Shown: positions 1-8,923 of the stretch, in pieces
Layout: each line of letters begins with the position of its first letter
Position numbering within the stretch: the first letter of the stretch is position 1
NCBI RefSeq assembly: GCF_026342405.1
Contig: NZ_JAPEMU010000001.1
Location: forward strand, 4,588,001-4,652,000
Origin: Kitasatospora sp. NBC_00240
GTDB taxonomy: Bacteria > Actinomycetota > Actinomycetes > Streptomycetales > Streptomycetaceae
Length of the DNA: 64,000 nt
Reading direction: 5' to 3'
Program-made: the position numbers and the translations under genes
The notes under the pieces: model-generated
What the model was told of the DNA's origin: nothing
The model's input: the letters and a program-made list of their open reading frames with translations, nothing else
The model's database searches: none

Positions 1-24
1 TGCCGGAGAGTGCGACGACGCCAC
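1..24 (-). CDS. Partial 5' end of a riboswitch-controlled gene
   Basis: A GTG at 24 opens eight codons (VASSHSPA) running leftwards off the edge. A GGAG Shine-Dalgarno (plus-strand 34-37) lies nine bases upstream, just after the ydaO-type leader. In Streptomyces, genes behind this leader class are often secreted cell-wall hydrolases (Rpf or NlpC/P60 type). That identity is inference from context; too little sequence is present to show it. Confidence 0.4.
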
Positions 25-44
25 GGAGGCGCGCTCCTTTCCTT

Positions 45-195
45 CCTTCGCGCCTACCGGGTTAGCTGACGGGTTCGGAGCAGGAAGGTCTCCTACGGCC
101 GGGCCTGGGCCTGGCCGATTCACCCCAAGGAACGGTGGTTCCCCGGCTCCCTGACCTGCCCCGGAGGGCCGGTCGTGCGGGATTAGGCGAGCGCA
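45..195 (-). promoter_or_regulatory. c-di-AMP riboswitch (ydaO-yuaA leader)
   Basis: Read on the minus strand, this leader carries the conserved blocks of the ydaO-yuaA class as I know it: GCCGGGGAACCA, then GGGGTGAATC, then GAGACCTTCCTGCTCCGAACC, then GTCAGCTAACCCGGTAGGCG. CGCCTA (plus 184-189) can pair with TAGGCG (plus 51-56) to close P1. The RBS and GTG of the edge gene follow directly. Such riboswitches bind cyclic di-AMP and usually turn the downstream gene off. Boundaries are approximate. Confidence 0.85.
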
Positions 196-431
196 CGGTG
201 CCGTGGATACGGCGTTGCCGACCGCGCTGCGTTATCAAACGTTAATCCTAGGAGCCCCTGATTCCAAGCCGTCCAGGGAGGGCAGTCAACATTTTCATGG
301 GGCGGAATGGGCGATTTGGCATGGTTACCATCCGGGGGCACTACGGATCGTGAACAGGCGTCAACAAACCGCACCTGAATCTGAGTACCCGTACTCATGT
401 GCGCGACATGACGCTTGGCCATCCTGGCCGC

Positions 432-722
432 ATGAGCACCTCGATGCAGTCACGTACCACGGCGGCGTACTACGTCCAGGCCGTGCTGTCCTTCGCGATC
501 TCCGGCGGCGCCCTGGCCGTCGGCATCGCCTACCTGCCGGTAGGCGCATGGACCAGGGCCTTTCTGGGCATCGGCCTGCTGTACACGGTGACCTCCTCGT
601 TCACCCTCGCCAAGGTGATCCGTGACCGCCAGGAGAGCACCGAGATCGTCACCCGGGTCGACCAGGCCCGGCTGGAGAAGCTGCTGGCCGAGCACGACCC
701 CTTCAAGGTGGAGGGCATCTGA
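432..722 (+). CDS. YiaA/YiaB-like small inner-membrane protein
   Basis: This 96-residue protein has two hydrophobic helices (about 13-33 and 38-58) joined by a short turn, followed by a charged, probably cytoplasmic helix (about 63-90). Length and two-helix hairpin fit the YiaA/YiaB family of unknown function. An in-frame ATG at 399 exists, but 432 (MSTSMQ) starts closer to the conserved region. It is divergent from the riboswitch gene and stands alone. No catalytic motif is visible. Confidence 0.7.
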   Translation: MSTSMQSRTTAAYYVQAVLSFAISGGALAVGIAYLPVGAWTRAFLGIGLLYTVTSSFTLAKVIRDRQESTEIVTRVDQARLEKLLAEHDPFKVEGI

Positions 723-812
723 CGCCCTGCCGGGCCGGTGCGCAGGGCGCCGCATCCCGGCGGCGGGCCGGGCGCACGGCGGCCGGCCGAATCGGACACC
801 GGACGTCACTCC

Positions 813-841
813 TTGACAGCTAAGGCTATTAGCCTTAGCTT
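813..841 (+). promoter_or_regulatory. Promoter with overlapping 23-bp TetR-type operator
   Basis: TTGACA (813-818) and TAGCTT (836-841) are 17 bp apart, a good primary-sigma promoter for the hydrolase at 896. A perfect palindrome with 11-bp arms around one base (818-840, half-site AGCTAAGGCTA) fills the spacer, so bound repressor would block RNA polymerase. The TetR gene two places downstream is the obvious candidate repressor, which would make the operon self-regulated (inference). Confidence 0.7.
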
Positions 842-895
842 TATGGCTATCGGCAAGTCGCCGACGGCACGGCCCACAGGCCAAGGAGGCCCGCG

Positions 896-1750
896 ATGTC
901 CACCACTCCTCTCGCGACCCGTTACCTCGACGTCCCCGGCGGGCGAATCGCCTTCGACGACACCGAGCACGGCAGCGGCGCGCCCGTCCTCCTGGTCCCC
1001 GGCATGCTCGACTCCCGCTCCGCCTACCGCCACCTGCACCCGCTGCTGGCCGGGGCCGGCCACCGGGTGATCACCATGGACATCCGCGGCTTCGGCGAGT
1101 CCTCGATCCCGTGGGACGACTACTCCCCCGCCGCCATCGCCGACGACGTCCTGGCCCTGCTGGACCACCTCGGCATCGAGCGCGCCGTACTGGTCGGCAG
1201 CTCCTACACCGGCGCCAGCGTGGTCAAGGTCGCCGGGGACGCCCCCGACCGGGTCGCCGGGATCGCCCTGCTGGACGCCTTCGTCGAGAACCTGCCGCAG
1301 ACCGCCTTCCAGCGCGGCCTGGTCAAGGTGCTCGGCTCGGCCGTGATCCAGTTCCCCGCCTTCTGGGGCATGTACCAGAAGCTGGCCTTCCCCACCGCCA
1401 AGCCGGCCGACTTCGCCGAGTACCGCGCCGAGCTGGTCGCCTCGCTGCGCACCCCGGGGCGGAAGACCGCCACCCGCGGCTACGTCCGCGGCGACTCCGC
1501 GCCGGTCGGCTGGTCGGCCGCGGTGACCTGCCCCGCGCTGGTCGTGATGGGCAGCAAGGACCCCGACTTCCCCAAGCCCGAGGTCGTCGCCGACCGCCAG
1601 GCCGCCGCGCTCAACGCCCGCAAGGTGATGATCGAGGGCGCCGGCCACTACCCGATGGCGGAGTTCCCGCAGGCCACCGCCGACGCACTGGTGCCCTTCC
1701 TGGCCTCGCTCACCGAGTCCCGGCCCAGCACCGCCGACACCCAGGGCTGA
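896..1750 (+). CDS. Alpha/beta hydrolase
   Basis: This 284-residue cytoplasmic alpha/beta-hydrolase fold protein has the oxyanion-loop region VLLVPGMLDS (31-40) and DIRGFGES (62-69). Its nucleophile elbow is VGSSYTG with Ser103; the usual GxSxG is GxSxT here. An acidic residue lies in the GSKDPDF strand and the catalytic His in GAGHYPM near the C-terminus. Substrate cannot be read from sequence. The RBS is AAGGAGG before ATG 896. It is first in an operon with the TetR gene, so a TetR-sensed xenobiotic or quorum-type ligand may be its substrate (inference). Confidence 0.85.
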   Translation: MSTTPLATRYLDVPGGRIAFDDTEHGSGAPVLLVPGMLDSRSAYRHLHPLLAGAGHRVITMDIRGFGESSIPWDDYSPAAIADDVLALLDHLGIERAVLVGSSYTGASVVKVAGDAPDRVAGIALLDAFVENLPQTAFQRGLVKVLGSAVIQFPAFWGMYQKLAFPTAKPADFAEYRAELVASLRTPGRKTATRGYVRGDSAPVGWSAAVTCPALVVMGSKDPDFPKPEVVADRQAAALNARKVMIEGAGHYPMAEFPQATADALVPFLASLTESRPSTADTQG

Positions 1751-1837
1751 GCCCGCCCCGCGCCCGGCCACCCCGCGCGGGCCGCCTTCCCCCACCGCGC
1801 CGCACCTCGGCGCCGCACCACCCTTCTGGAGGCCCCC

Positions 1838-2407
1838 ATGCCACGCGCCGGACTGACCCCGGACACCGTCGTCACCCACGCCCTCGGCCTGATCGACGAC
1901 CAAGGCCCCGAAGCCCTCACCCTGGCCGCCGTCGCCGCGCGGGCCGGGGTCGCCACCCCGTCCCTCTACAAGCACGTCCCGGGCGGCCTCACCGAGCTGC
2001 GCCGGCTGATCGCCGTCCGGGTCACCGAGGAGCTGGCCACCCGGCTGGCCAAGTCCGCGGTCGGCCGCGGCGGGGACGACGCGGTGGAGGCCGTCCTGCG
2101 CGGCTACCACGCGTACGCCGTCGAGCACCCCAACCGGTACAGCGCCCTGCCGCAGGCCCCGCAGCCCGACGACGAACTGACCCGGGCCGCCGCCGAGCTG
2201 GTCGAGGTGATAGTCGCGGTGCTGTACGACTACGGGCTGCAGGGCCCCGAGCTGATCCACGCGGCCCGTACCGTGCGCTCGGTGGCGCACGGCTTCGCCT
2301 CGCTGTCGATCGCCGGCGGGTTCCAGCGCTCCGAGGACCAGGCCGTCACCCAGGACCGGCTGATCGGGGTCGTCACCGGCGGGCTGCGGGCCTGGCCGAA
2401 GGCCTGA
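1838..2407 (+). CDS. TetR/AcrR-family transcriptional repressor
   Basis: This 189-residue protein has an N-terminal TetR helix-turn-helix (about 8-50, with ALTLAAVAARAGVATPSLYKHV) and an all-helical ligand domain of the WHG type. It follows the hydrolase by 87 bp with a TCTGGAGG ribosome site, so the two probably share a transcript. The 23-bp palindrome over the upstream promoter is the likely operator. The effector is unknown. Confidence 0.88.
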   Translation: MPRAGLTPDTVVTHALGLIDDQGPEALTLAAVAARAGVATPSLYKHVPGGLTELRRLIAVRVTEELATRLAKSAVGRGGDDAVEAVLRGYHAYAVEHPNRYSALPQAPQPDDELTRAAAELVEVIVAVLYDYGLQGPELIHAARTVRSVAHGFASLSIAGGFQRSEDQAVTQDRLIGVVTGGLRAWPKA

Positions 2408-2643
2408 CCGCCCGCTGCGGCCGGCCGGAGGCCTGACCGCCCGGCAGCCGCCCGGCAGCCCGCCCGGACCGCTCCCGCACCGCGTTCCCGCCGCCCGGAC
2501 GCCGCACCGGCCGACCCGCGGCCGGACGACCCACGACCGGCCGCGCCGCCGGGCCCGGAAGGGGAGCAAACGGGCATTCGGCACTAGATTGACTGATCAC
2601 ACAGGCGGTCGGTGCCGGCCGCCGGACCCCGGGAGAGGTTGCC

Positions 2644-3804
2644 GTGCCCGCAGCCGAGGAGGCCGCCCGCCGCCGGACCGGCCCACGTCGCTGGGCGCGG
2701 GCCGCCCGCCGCGGACCGCTCGGCCGCTGGGGCAGCCGACTGCTCGACGGCGACCCGGCCGCGGCGCGCGACGCGCTGCTCCTGCTGCTGGGGCTCACCG
2801 CGCTCTTCACCGCGATGTCGGTCCTCCTGCCGGCGAGCTGGCCCCCGTCCGCCCTGGTGCTCCCGCTGGTCTGCGGCGCACTGGTGCTCAGCACCCGCCG
2901 GCAGCTGGCCCTGGTGGCCGGGGTCCTGGCCGGCAGCGCGCTCAGCGCCGCCTGGCACGAGCCGCACGGCGTACGGTCCGGGGTCACCGTGGTGCTCGCG
3001 CTGACCGCGGTGGCCGGGCTGGCGACGGCGCGGTTCCGCAACCGGCTGGGCCTGCGCGGCCTGCGCGGCGACTCGATGCTGCTGGAGCTCTCCGAGCACA
3101 CCCACGCCCTCGGCCGCCTGCCGGACCGGCTGCTGGACTGGCACTTCGACCGGGCGCTGGCGCCCGTCGGCGGCAACTCCTTCTCCGGGGACTTCCTGCT
3201 CTGCGCCGACCGGCCCGAGCAGGACCTGCTGGAGGTCGTCCTGGTGGACGTCTCCGGCAAGGGCAGCCGGGCCGCCGCCCGCTCGATGCACCTGTCCGGC
3301 GCGTTCGCGATGCTGCTGGGCTCGGTGCCGCCGGAGTCCTTCCTGCCCGCCGCCAACGACTACCTGGTGGGGCTCGGCTGGGAGGACGAGTTCGCGACCG
3401 CCGTGCACCTCGCGCTGCGGCCGGCCAGCGGGGAGTACCGGCTGTTCAACGCCGGCCACCCGCCGCCCGCCCACTACCGCCGGGAGGGCGGCGGCAGCTG
3501 GCTGCTCGGCGGCGACGGCGGTCCGGCGCTCGGGCTGCTGCCCGGCAGCCCGTACCCGGCGACGCGCGGGCGGCTGGCGCTCGGCGACTCCCTGCTGCTC
3601 TACAGCGACGGCCTGGTGGAGGTGCCCGGCCAGGACATCGAGACCGGGATCGGTCGGCTGCTGGCCGCCGCCGAGCCGGTGCTGCGGGCGCCGCGGAGCG
3701 CGGGCGGCCCGGCCGGCCGGCTGCTGCGCGCGGTCGCCCGGGACGTCGCCGACGACCGGTCCCTGGTCGTGGTCCGGCGTCTCGGACCCCCATTCGCGAG
3801 TTGA
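2644..3804 (+). CDS. Membrane-bound PP2C-type (SpoIIE) phosphatase
   Basis: This 386-residue protein starts at GTG 2644 after GGGAGAGG. An arginine-rich N-terminus precedes about three hydrophobic segments (roughly 45-135), then a SpoIIE/PP2C catalytic domain (about 150-380). Metal-site signatures are visible as NSFSGDF, VDVSGKG, NAGHPPP and YSDGLVE. Such proteins dephosphorylate Ser/Thr on partners such as anti-sigma antagonists. It sits 74 bp ahead of a second PP2C gene in the same direction. No sensor domain other than the membrane segments is present. Confidence 0.85.
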   Translation: MPAAEEAARRRTGPRRWARAARRGPLGRWGSRLLDGDPAAARDALLLLLGLTALFTAMSVLLPASWPPSALVLPLVCGALVLSTRRQLALVAGVLAGSALSAAWHEPHGVRSGVTVVLALTAVAGLATARFRNRLGLRGLRGDSMLLELSEHTHALGRLPDRLLDWHFDRALAPVGGNSFSGDFLLCADRPEQDLLEVVLVDVSGKGSRAAARSMHLSGAFAMLLGSVPPESFLPAANDYLVGLGWEDEFATAVHLALRPASGEYRLFNAGHPPPAHYRREGGGSWLLGGDGGPALGLLPGSPYPATRGRLALGDSLLLYSDGLVEVPGQDIETGIGRLLAAAEPVLRAPRSAGGPAGRLLRAVARDVADDRSLVVVRRLGPPFAS

Positions 3805-3878
3805 ACAAATAGGATGAAGAAATTACGTTCGCCCCAAGGGCGTGACCCCCCTGCGGAACGGAAAGGCCGGGTAGCCCG

Positions 3879-6170
3879 ATGGACCTGACCTCCCCGTGGC
3901 TCCCCCCCTCCGAGGACGAGAGCCGGAGCCCGCTCACCGGCTCCGTCGCCCGCAGCCCGATGCGCTGCGTGCGGTTATTGCTGAACTGCTCCGGCGCGGG
4001 CGAACTGCTCGGCACCATCCTCGCCGAGGGCCCCGCCTGGATCACCGGCGAGGGCAACGCGATCTACCTTCTCGACTCCGCCGGAATGCTCCGGCTGACC
4101 GCCTCGCACGGCCTGCCGGAATGGGCCCACGAGCGCTACGGCACCGTCGACCCGGCCGGCGACCTGCCCGCCGCGATGGCGCTCCGGCTGCGCCGCCCCT
4201 ACCTGCTCAGCCCCGAGCGCACCAGCATCGACTACCCCAACCGCAACTCCGGCATGGGCACCGGCATGGTCGCCCTGGTGACCCTGCCGATGGTCGTGGA
4301 CGACCGGCCGATCGGTGTCCTCGCCCTGGCGCTGGCCCACCGCGGCACCGTCCCGCGCCGCGACCTGGACGTGCTGGAGACGATCGGCGAGGCCTGCGCC
4401 CACCGGCTCTCCCACCTGCTCGACCACGTCCACGCGAGCACCCGCGTCCCCAAGGGCGTGCGTACCCACAGCCCCGCCGGCGGCGACCCCGCCCCGCTCG
4501 CCCATCCGCTGCTCTCGCTCGCCGTGCACGCGGCCGGCGCCGGCGCCTTCGAACGCGACCTGGTCACCGGCGAGACCTTCTGGGACGCCCAGGCCTACCG
4601 GGTGGTCGGCCTGCCGCCGCCTCCCGAGGGCAGCGCCGCCGAGGCCCCCGACCTGTCCCGGATCGTCCACCCCGAGGACCTGCCCGACGTCCAGGCCGGC
4701 CTCGCCGACGCGCTGGCCGTCGGCGGCCCGTACCGGCTCGCCTACCGGGTGCTGCGCCGGGGCGGCGGCGTCACCCGGGTCCGGGAGAGCGGCGAGGTGA
4801 TGCTCGACATCCACGGCCGGCCGGTCCGGATTGCCGGCCTGCTGGTCGACCGGGACCGCACCGGCGCGCCCGAGGACCGGCCGGCCGCCGGGTCCGGCGC
4901 CCCCGACGCGGAGCGGGAGTCCCCCGCGGTCGGCGCCCGCTCCGCGCTGCTGCTCGCGCTGACCCGCACCCTCTCCCGGGCGATCACCGTCCGGGACGTC
5001 ACCACCGCCGTCACCGACGTGGCCGGGCCGGCGCTCGGCGCCGCCAGCCTGGTCCTCGACCTGGTCGACGAGGGCCGGCTGCTGCCCGTCTCGCACACCG
5101 TGTACGGCGGCCCGCGGCGTACCGAGCTGAACCGGCTGGCCGACCTCTCCGAGGGCGTCATGCAGCACTCGCTGGCGCGCTCCACCCCGCTGTTCAGCGA
5201 ACCGGGCCGGAGCACCGGCGGCCAGGGCGGCTCCGGCGGCGCACTGACCCCGCCGTCCTGGGCGGTGCTGCCGCTGATCGCCTCCGGACGCCAGGTCGGC
5301 TCCTGCCTGATCACCTTCGCCACCGAGCGGGCCTTCAGCCGCGACGACCGCACCCTGTACTCGGCCTTCGCCGGGATCCTCGCGCAGTCCCTCGAGCGGG
5401 CCCGGCTGTACGACACCCACCACCACCGGGCCACCGAGCTGCAGCGCGCGATGCTGCCGCGGACCCTGCCGGTGATCCCCGGTATCGCCGCCGCCGCCCG
5501 CTACCTGCCCAGCACCGAGGGCATGCAGATCGGCGGCGACTGGTACGACCTGATCCGGCTGCCGGGCGGCAAGGTCGGGCTGGTGATCGGGGACGTCCAG
5601 GGCCACAACGCCGAGGCGACCGCCGTGATGGGCCAGCTGCGCAGCGGCCTGCGCGCGTACGCCACCGACGGCCACGACCCGGCCGCCACCCTGGCCAGGA
5701 CCAGCCGGCTGCTCGCCGAGCTGGACACCGAGCTCTTCGCGACCTGCCTCTACCTGACCCTCGACCCGGCCGACGGCACGCTGTGCGCGGCCCGCGCCGG
5801 CCACCCCGCGCCGGTCCGGATCACCGGCGCGAAGGCCGTGGAGCTGGACCTGCCGGGCGGCCCGCCGCTCGGGGTCGACCCGGGCGCGCCGTACCGGCTG
5901 ACCGTGGACAGCCTCGCCGTCGGCGAATCGCTGCTGGTCTACACGGACGGCCTGGTCGAGGACCGCGAGGAGGACTACGACGAGTCGGTCCACCGGATGC
6001 TCGGCGGGCTGGAGCTGTGGGCCGCCCGGACCGGCCCGGTCCAGGGCGCGATGGGCCCGGAGCTGGAGCGGCTCGCCGATCTGCTGACCCTCAACGTGAC
6101 CGAGCGCCGCTCCCGCCCGGACGACGTGGCCCTGCTGCTGCTCCATCGGACGGCGACCGCCGCGTCCTGA
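3879..6170 (+). CDS. GAF-PAS-GAF-PP2C sensor phosphatase
   Basis: This 763-residue soluble signalling phosphatase has a GAF domain (about 20-185), a PAS fold (about 205-320, with the HPEDLPDVQAGL helix), a second GAF (about 340-500), then SpoIIE-type PP2C (about 525-760) with GGDWYDL, GDVQGHNAEA, RAGHPAP and YTDGLVED. Many Streptomyces homologues have an extra HATPase domain, which is absent here. It probably integrates ligand or redox input to dephosphorylate an anti-sigma antagonist (family knowledge). It lies between another PP2C gene and conservon 1; a functional link to the conservon is possible but not shown. Confidence 0.88.
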   Translation: MDLTSPWLPPSEDESRSPLTGSVARSPMRCVRLLLNCSGAGELLGTILAEGPAWITGEGNAIYLLDSAGMLRLTASHGLPEWAHERYGTVDPAGDLPAAMALRLRRPYLLSPERTSIDYPNRNSGMGTGMVALVTLPMVVDDRPIGVLALALAHRGTVPRRDLDVLETIGEACAHRLSHLLDHVHASTRVPKGVRTHSPAGGDPAPLAHPLLSLAVHAAGAGAFERDLVTGETFWDAQAYRVVGLPPPPEGSAAEAPDLSRIVHPEDLPDVQAGLADALAVGGPYRLAYRVLRRGGGVTRVRESGEVMLDIHGRPVRIAGLLVDRDRTGAPEDRPAAGSGAPDAERESPAVGARSALLLALTRTLSRAITVRDVTTAVTDVAGPALGAASLVLDLVDEGRLLPVSHTVYGGPRRTELNRLADLSEGVMQHSLARSTPLFSEPGRSTGGQGGSGGALTPPSWAVLPLIASGRQVGSCLITFATERAFSRDDRTLYSAFAGILAQSLERARLYDTHHHRATELQRAMLPRTLPVIPGIAAAARYLPSTEGMQIGGDWYDLIRLPGGKVGLVIGDVQGHNAEATAVMGQLRSGLRAYATDGHDPAATLARTSRLLAELDTELFATCLYLTLDPADGTLCAARAGHPAPVRITGAKAVELDLPGGPPLGVDPGAPYRLTVDSLAVGESLLVYTDGLVEDREEDYDESVHRMLGGLELWAARTGPVQGAMGPELERLADLLTLNVTERRSRPDDVALLLLHRTATAAS

Positions 6171-6327
6171 CATGCCCCGGACTATTCCTGCCGGACTCAC
6201 CGGGCGGGCGAATCCGCAGGCCAGGCGGCGGCACGACGGCCGGGCACACCGCCGGACCCGGCAGGTCCGCACAGTTGACCGGGGATCTGTTCACATCATC
6301 GTAGGATCACCGCCCTAGAATTCGCCC

Positions 6328-7590
6328 GTGACGATGACTCAGTGGTGCGCGACCGCGATCGGCGTACTGGCCGCCCTCTCACTGCTCGCCGTCGCGCGGT
6401 ACCGGGCGGTGACCCGCACCCAGCGGCGCCGGCTCGGTGCCCAGCAGCGCGAACTCGACCTGCTGCGGCAGCAGCTGACCGACGAACGCGAGCACCGCGG
6501 CAGCGAGAACGCCGCCGTGCAGCGCGAACAGGAACTCAACTCCTCCACCCAGCGGGCCTTCCTCAGCGTCGCCCGGCGCATCCTGGTGATGGCCCACGAC
6601 CAGCAGGCCCTGCTGGACGAGATGGAACGCACCCACCACGACCCGGAACTGCTGGACGGCCTGCTCAAGGCCGACCACGCCGCCGCCCAACAGGCCCGGC
6701 TGGCACAGACCCTGGCCGTGCTCTGCGGGGCCCGGGCCGGACGGCACTGGCCGGAGCCGGTCCCGCTGGAGGACGTGGTGCGCGGCGCCCAGTCGCGCAT
6801 CCTGCCGTTCCAGCGGGTGATCGTGCGCAGCAAGCTGGAGACCGCCGTGATCGGCGCCGCCGCCGAGGCGCTGATCCACGCCGTCGCCGAGCTGCTGGAC
6901 AACGCCACCCGCTATTCACCGCCCAGCACCCAGGTGTTCGTCACCCTGATGCCGGTCCACAACGGCGCCGTCATCGAGATCGACGACGGTGGCGTGGGCA
7001 TGGCGGACCAGGCCGTCGCCAAGGCCGCCGCCGTGCTGTCCGGCGGCAGCACGCTGGAGGTCTCCCGGCTCGGCGAGGTACCGCAGTTGGGCCTCGCGGC
7101 GGTCGGGCGGCTGGCCGAGCAGTACGGGTTCCGGGTCACCCTCAGCTCGGCGCCCTCCCCCTACGGCGGCGTACGGGTCGTGGTCCTGCTGCCGAACGCC
7201 CTGCTCACCGAACCGCTGCCGCCGACCGCACCCACCGCACCGACCGCGGGAGCACCCGCCGTCCCCGGACCGGACGGCGTACCGGCCCGCCCCGGGGCGG
7301 CCGCACCCCACCGGCTCCCCTCCGCCCGACCGGCGGAGGAAGCCCGCACCCCCGGTGGCACCCCGCCGCCGCTGCCGCGTCGCAGCCACCGGCGCGACCG
7401 CTCGGCCGAGGTCCCCCGGCCCGCCGAGCCCGCACCGGCGCCGGCCCGCTCGGCCCACCAGGCACAGAGCTTCATGGCACGGTTCCAGGCCGGCACCGCC
7501 ACCGGCCGCTCGGCGACCCGCCCGGGCCCCGACCAGGCCTCCCCCCGCCCTCCCCAGCGCTCCGGAGAATCCGATGACCACCAATCCTGA
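6328..7590 (+). CDS. cvnA: Conservon sensor-kinase-like protein CvnA (conservon 1)
   Basis: This 420-residue protein has one N-terminal membrane helix (about 8-24), a Q/R/E-rich coiled coil (26-62), a helical dimerisation region and a HATPase_c fold with N-box AELLDNATRY and DDGGVGM. The C-terminal third (after about 290) is Pro/Ala-rich and disordered. CvnA proteins resemble histidine kinases, but I see no clear H-box acceptor. The GTG at 6328 lies seven bases after a TAGAAT (-10-like) element, so the mRNA may be leaderless; ATG 6334 is the alternative. CvnA recruits CvnB, C and D at the membrane in the model from S. coelicolor. Confidence 0.9.
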   Translation: MTMTQWCATAIGVLAALSLLAVARYRAVTRTQRRRLGAQQRELDLLRQQLTDEREHRGSENAAVQREQELNSSTQRAFLSVARRILVMAHDQQALLDEMERTHHDPELLDGLLKADHAAAQQARLAQTLAVLCGARAGRHWPEPVPLEDVVRGAQSRILPFQRVIVRSKLETAVIGAAAEALIHAVAELLDNATRYSPPSTQVFVTLMPVHNGAVIEIDDGGVGMADQAVAKAAAVLSGGSTLEVSRLGEVPQLGLAAVGRLAEQYGFRVTLSSAPSPYGGVRVVVLLPNALLTEPLPPTAPTAPTAGAPAVPGPDGVPARPGAAAPHRLPSARPAEEARTPGGTPPPLPRRSHRRDRSAEVPRPAEPAPAPARSAHQAQSFMARFQAGTATGRSATRPGPDQASPRPPQRSGESDDHQS

Positions 7591-7987
7591 CCTCGGCTGG
7601 CTGCTCGCCGACATCATCACCGTCCCCGAGGTCCAGCACGCCGTCGTGGTGTCCAACGACGGCCTGGAGATCGGCCGCAGCGCGGACATCGCCTGGGAGG
7701 ACGCCGAGCGCCTGGCCGCCGCCTGCTCCGGACTGCAGTCGCTGGCCCGGGGCGTCGCGCAGGGCTTCGGCGGACGCGGCAGCTCCACCCGGCAGATCGT
7801 CGTCGAGTACGGCGGCGGCTACCTGTTCGTCGTCGCGGCCGGCTCGGGCGCCCACCTGGCCGTGGTGACCGGCGAGGCCGTCGACGCCGGCCTGGTGGCC
7901 TTCCAGATGCAGGTCCTGGTCGAGCGGATCGGCGCCCACCTCACCAGTCCGCCGCGGGCGGAGCACGTGGCGGGGATCCAGCGGTGA
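7574..7987 (+). CDS. cvnB: Roadblock/LC7 protein CvnB (conservon 1)
   Basis: This 137-residue roadblock/LC7 protein (VQHAVVVSNDGLEIG, then the GGGYLFVVAAGSGAHLAV strand) is related to MglB-type GTPase regulators. Its ATG at 7574 overlaps the end of cvnA by 17 bp and its TGA overlaps the cvnC start, so translation is coupled. In conservons CvnB partners CvnA, C and the GTPase-like CvnD to form a membrane complex compared with eukaryotic G-protein systems. Confidence 0.92.
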   Translation: MTTNPDLGWLLADIITVPEVQHAVVVSNDGLEIGRSADIAWEDAERLAAACSGLQSLARGVAQGFGGRGSSTRQIVVEYGGGYLFVVAAGSGAHLAVVTGEAVDAGLVAFQMQVLVERIGAHLTSPPRAEHVAGIQR

Positions 7988-8328
7988 GCAACCCGGTCCG
8001 GCCGTACGTGATCACCGGTGGCCGCAGCCGGCCGAGCCGCGAAAGCCTGGCCCTGGAAAGCCTGCTGAGCGTCTCGCCGGACCTCCCGGAACTGCCCGAC
8101 GGGGCGCTGAACCGCGAACACCAGCGGATCCTGACGCTCTGCCGGAGCCTGCTCTCGGTCGCCGAGGTCGCCGCCCACCTGGGCCTGCCGCTCGTCGTGG
8201 TCAAGGTCCTGGTCGGCGACCTCTGGGACCTCGGCGCCGTCCAGGTCCTCCCGCCCGCCCCGCAGGCCGAACGCCTGCCCGCAACCCTCTTGGAAGAGGT
8301 GCTCGTTGGCCTCCGCCAACTCCGCTGA
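7984..8328 (+). CDS. cvnC: DUF742 protein CvnC (conservon 1)
   Basis: This 114-residue DUF742 protein starts at GTG 7984 inside the cvnB stop (GTGA). The family is marked by the N-terminal RPYVITGGRSRP and a winged-helix-like segment (HQRILTLCRSLLSVAEVAAHL...VVKVLVGDL). Its exact role in the conservon complex is not established. The 3' end overlaps cvnD by 23 bp. Confidence 0.92.
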   Translation: MSNPVRPYVITGGRSRPSRESLALESLLSVSPDLPELPDGALNREHQRILTLCRSLLSVAEVAAHLGLPLVVVKVLVGDLWDLGAVQVLPPAPQAERLPATLLEEVLVGLRQLR

Positions 8329-8923
8329 GCCGTCCGGGCCCGAGCCCGACTACCTGCCGTCCTCGGTACGGGGCGCGGTGAAGATCCTGATCACCGGACC
8401 GTTCGGGGTCGGCAAGACCACCCTGGTCGGCTCGCTCAGCGAGATCACCCCGCTGCGTACCGAGGAGACCATGACCGCCGCCGGCGTCGGCGTGGACGAC
8501 CTCACCGGCCGCGCCGGCAAGCGCACCACCACGGTCGCCCTCGACTTCGGCCGGATCACCCTCAACTCCCGGCTCGCGCTGTACCTGTTCGGCACGCCCG
8601 GCCAGGAGCGCTTCCAGCCGCTCTGGGACGACCTGTCGCGCGGCGCGCTCGGCGCCGTCGCCCTGGTGGACGTCCGCCGGGTGGGCGAGAGCTTCGACAT
8701 CCTCGGCCGGCTGGAGGAGCAGCGCATCCCCTTCGCCGTGGCCGTCAACACCTTCCCCGACAGTCCCAGCTACCCCGAGGACGAGCTGCGCGCCGCCCTC
8801 GACCTGCTGCCCGACGTGCCGATCCTGCACTGTGACGTCCGCGACCGCACGGCCGCCTACGACCTGCTGATCGACTTCGTCGGCCACCTGCACTCCACCG
8901 CCGTCCTGGAGCTCCAGCCATGA
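8306..8923 (+). CDS. cvnD: Conservon GTPase CvnD (conservon 1)
   Basis: This 205-residue small GTPase of the conservon/Mgl-like group has P-loop GPFGVGKT (31-38), switch-region TTEE-like acidic stretch, GTPGQERF (96-103) and a VAVNTFP base-recognition strand. It starts at TTG 8306 inside cvnC; GGAAGAGG upstream is the ribosome site. Gln100 of the DTAGQ-equivalent is present. Its nucleotide state is expected to be set by CvnB. It ends in ATGA overlap with the P450 gene. Confidence 0.92.
   Translation: MASANSAEPSGPEPDYLPSSVRGAVKILITGPFGVGKTTLVGSLSEITPLRTEETMTAAGVGVDDLTGRAGKRTTTVALDFGRITLNSRLALYLFGTPGQERFQPLWDDLSRGALGAVALVDVRRVGESFDILGRLEEQRIPFAVAVNTFPDSPSYPEDELRAALDLLPDVPILHCDVRDRTAAYDLLIDFVGHLHSTAVLELQP

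Noticed and set aside
806..2584. 592-codon minus-strand frame
   Set aside because: It runs antisense across the hydrolase and TetR genes and their promoter; low-complexity Gly/Arg/Val composition, no domain.
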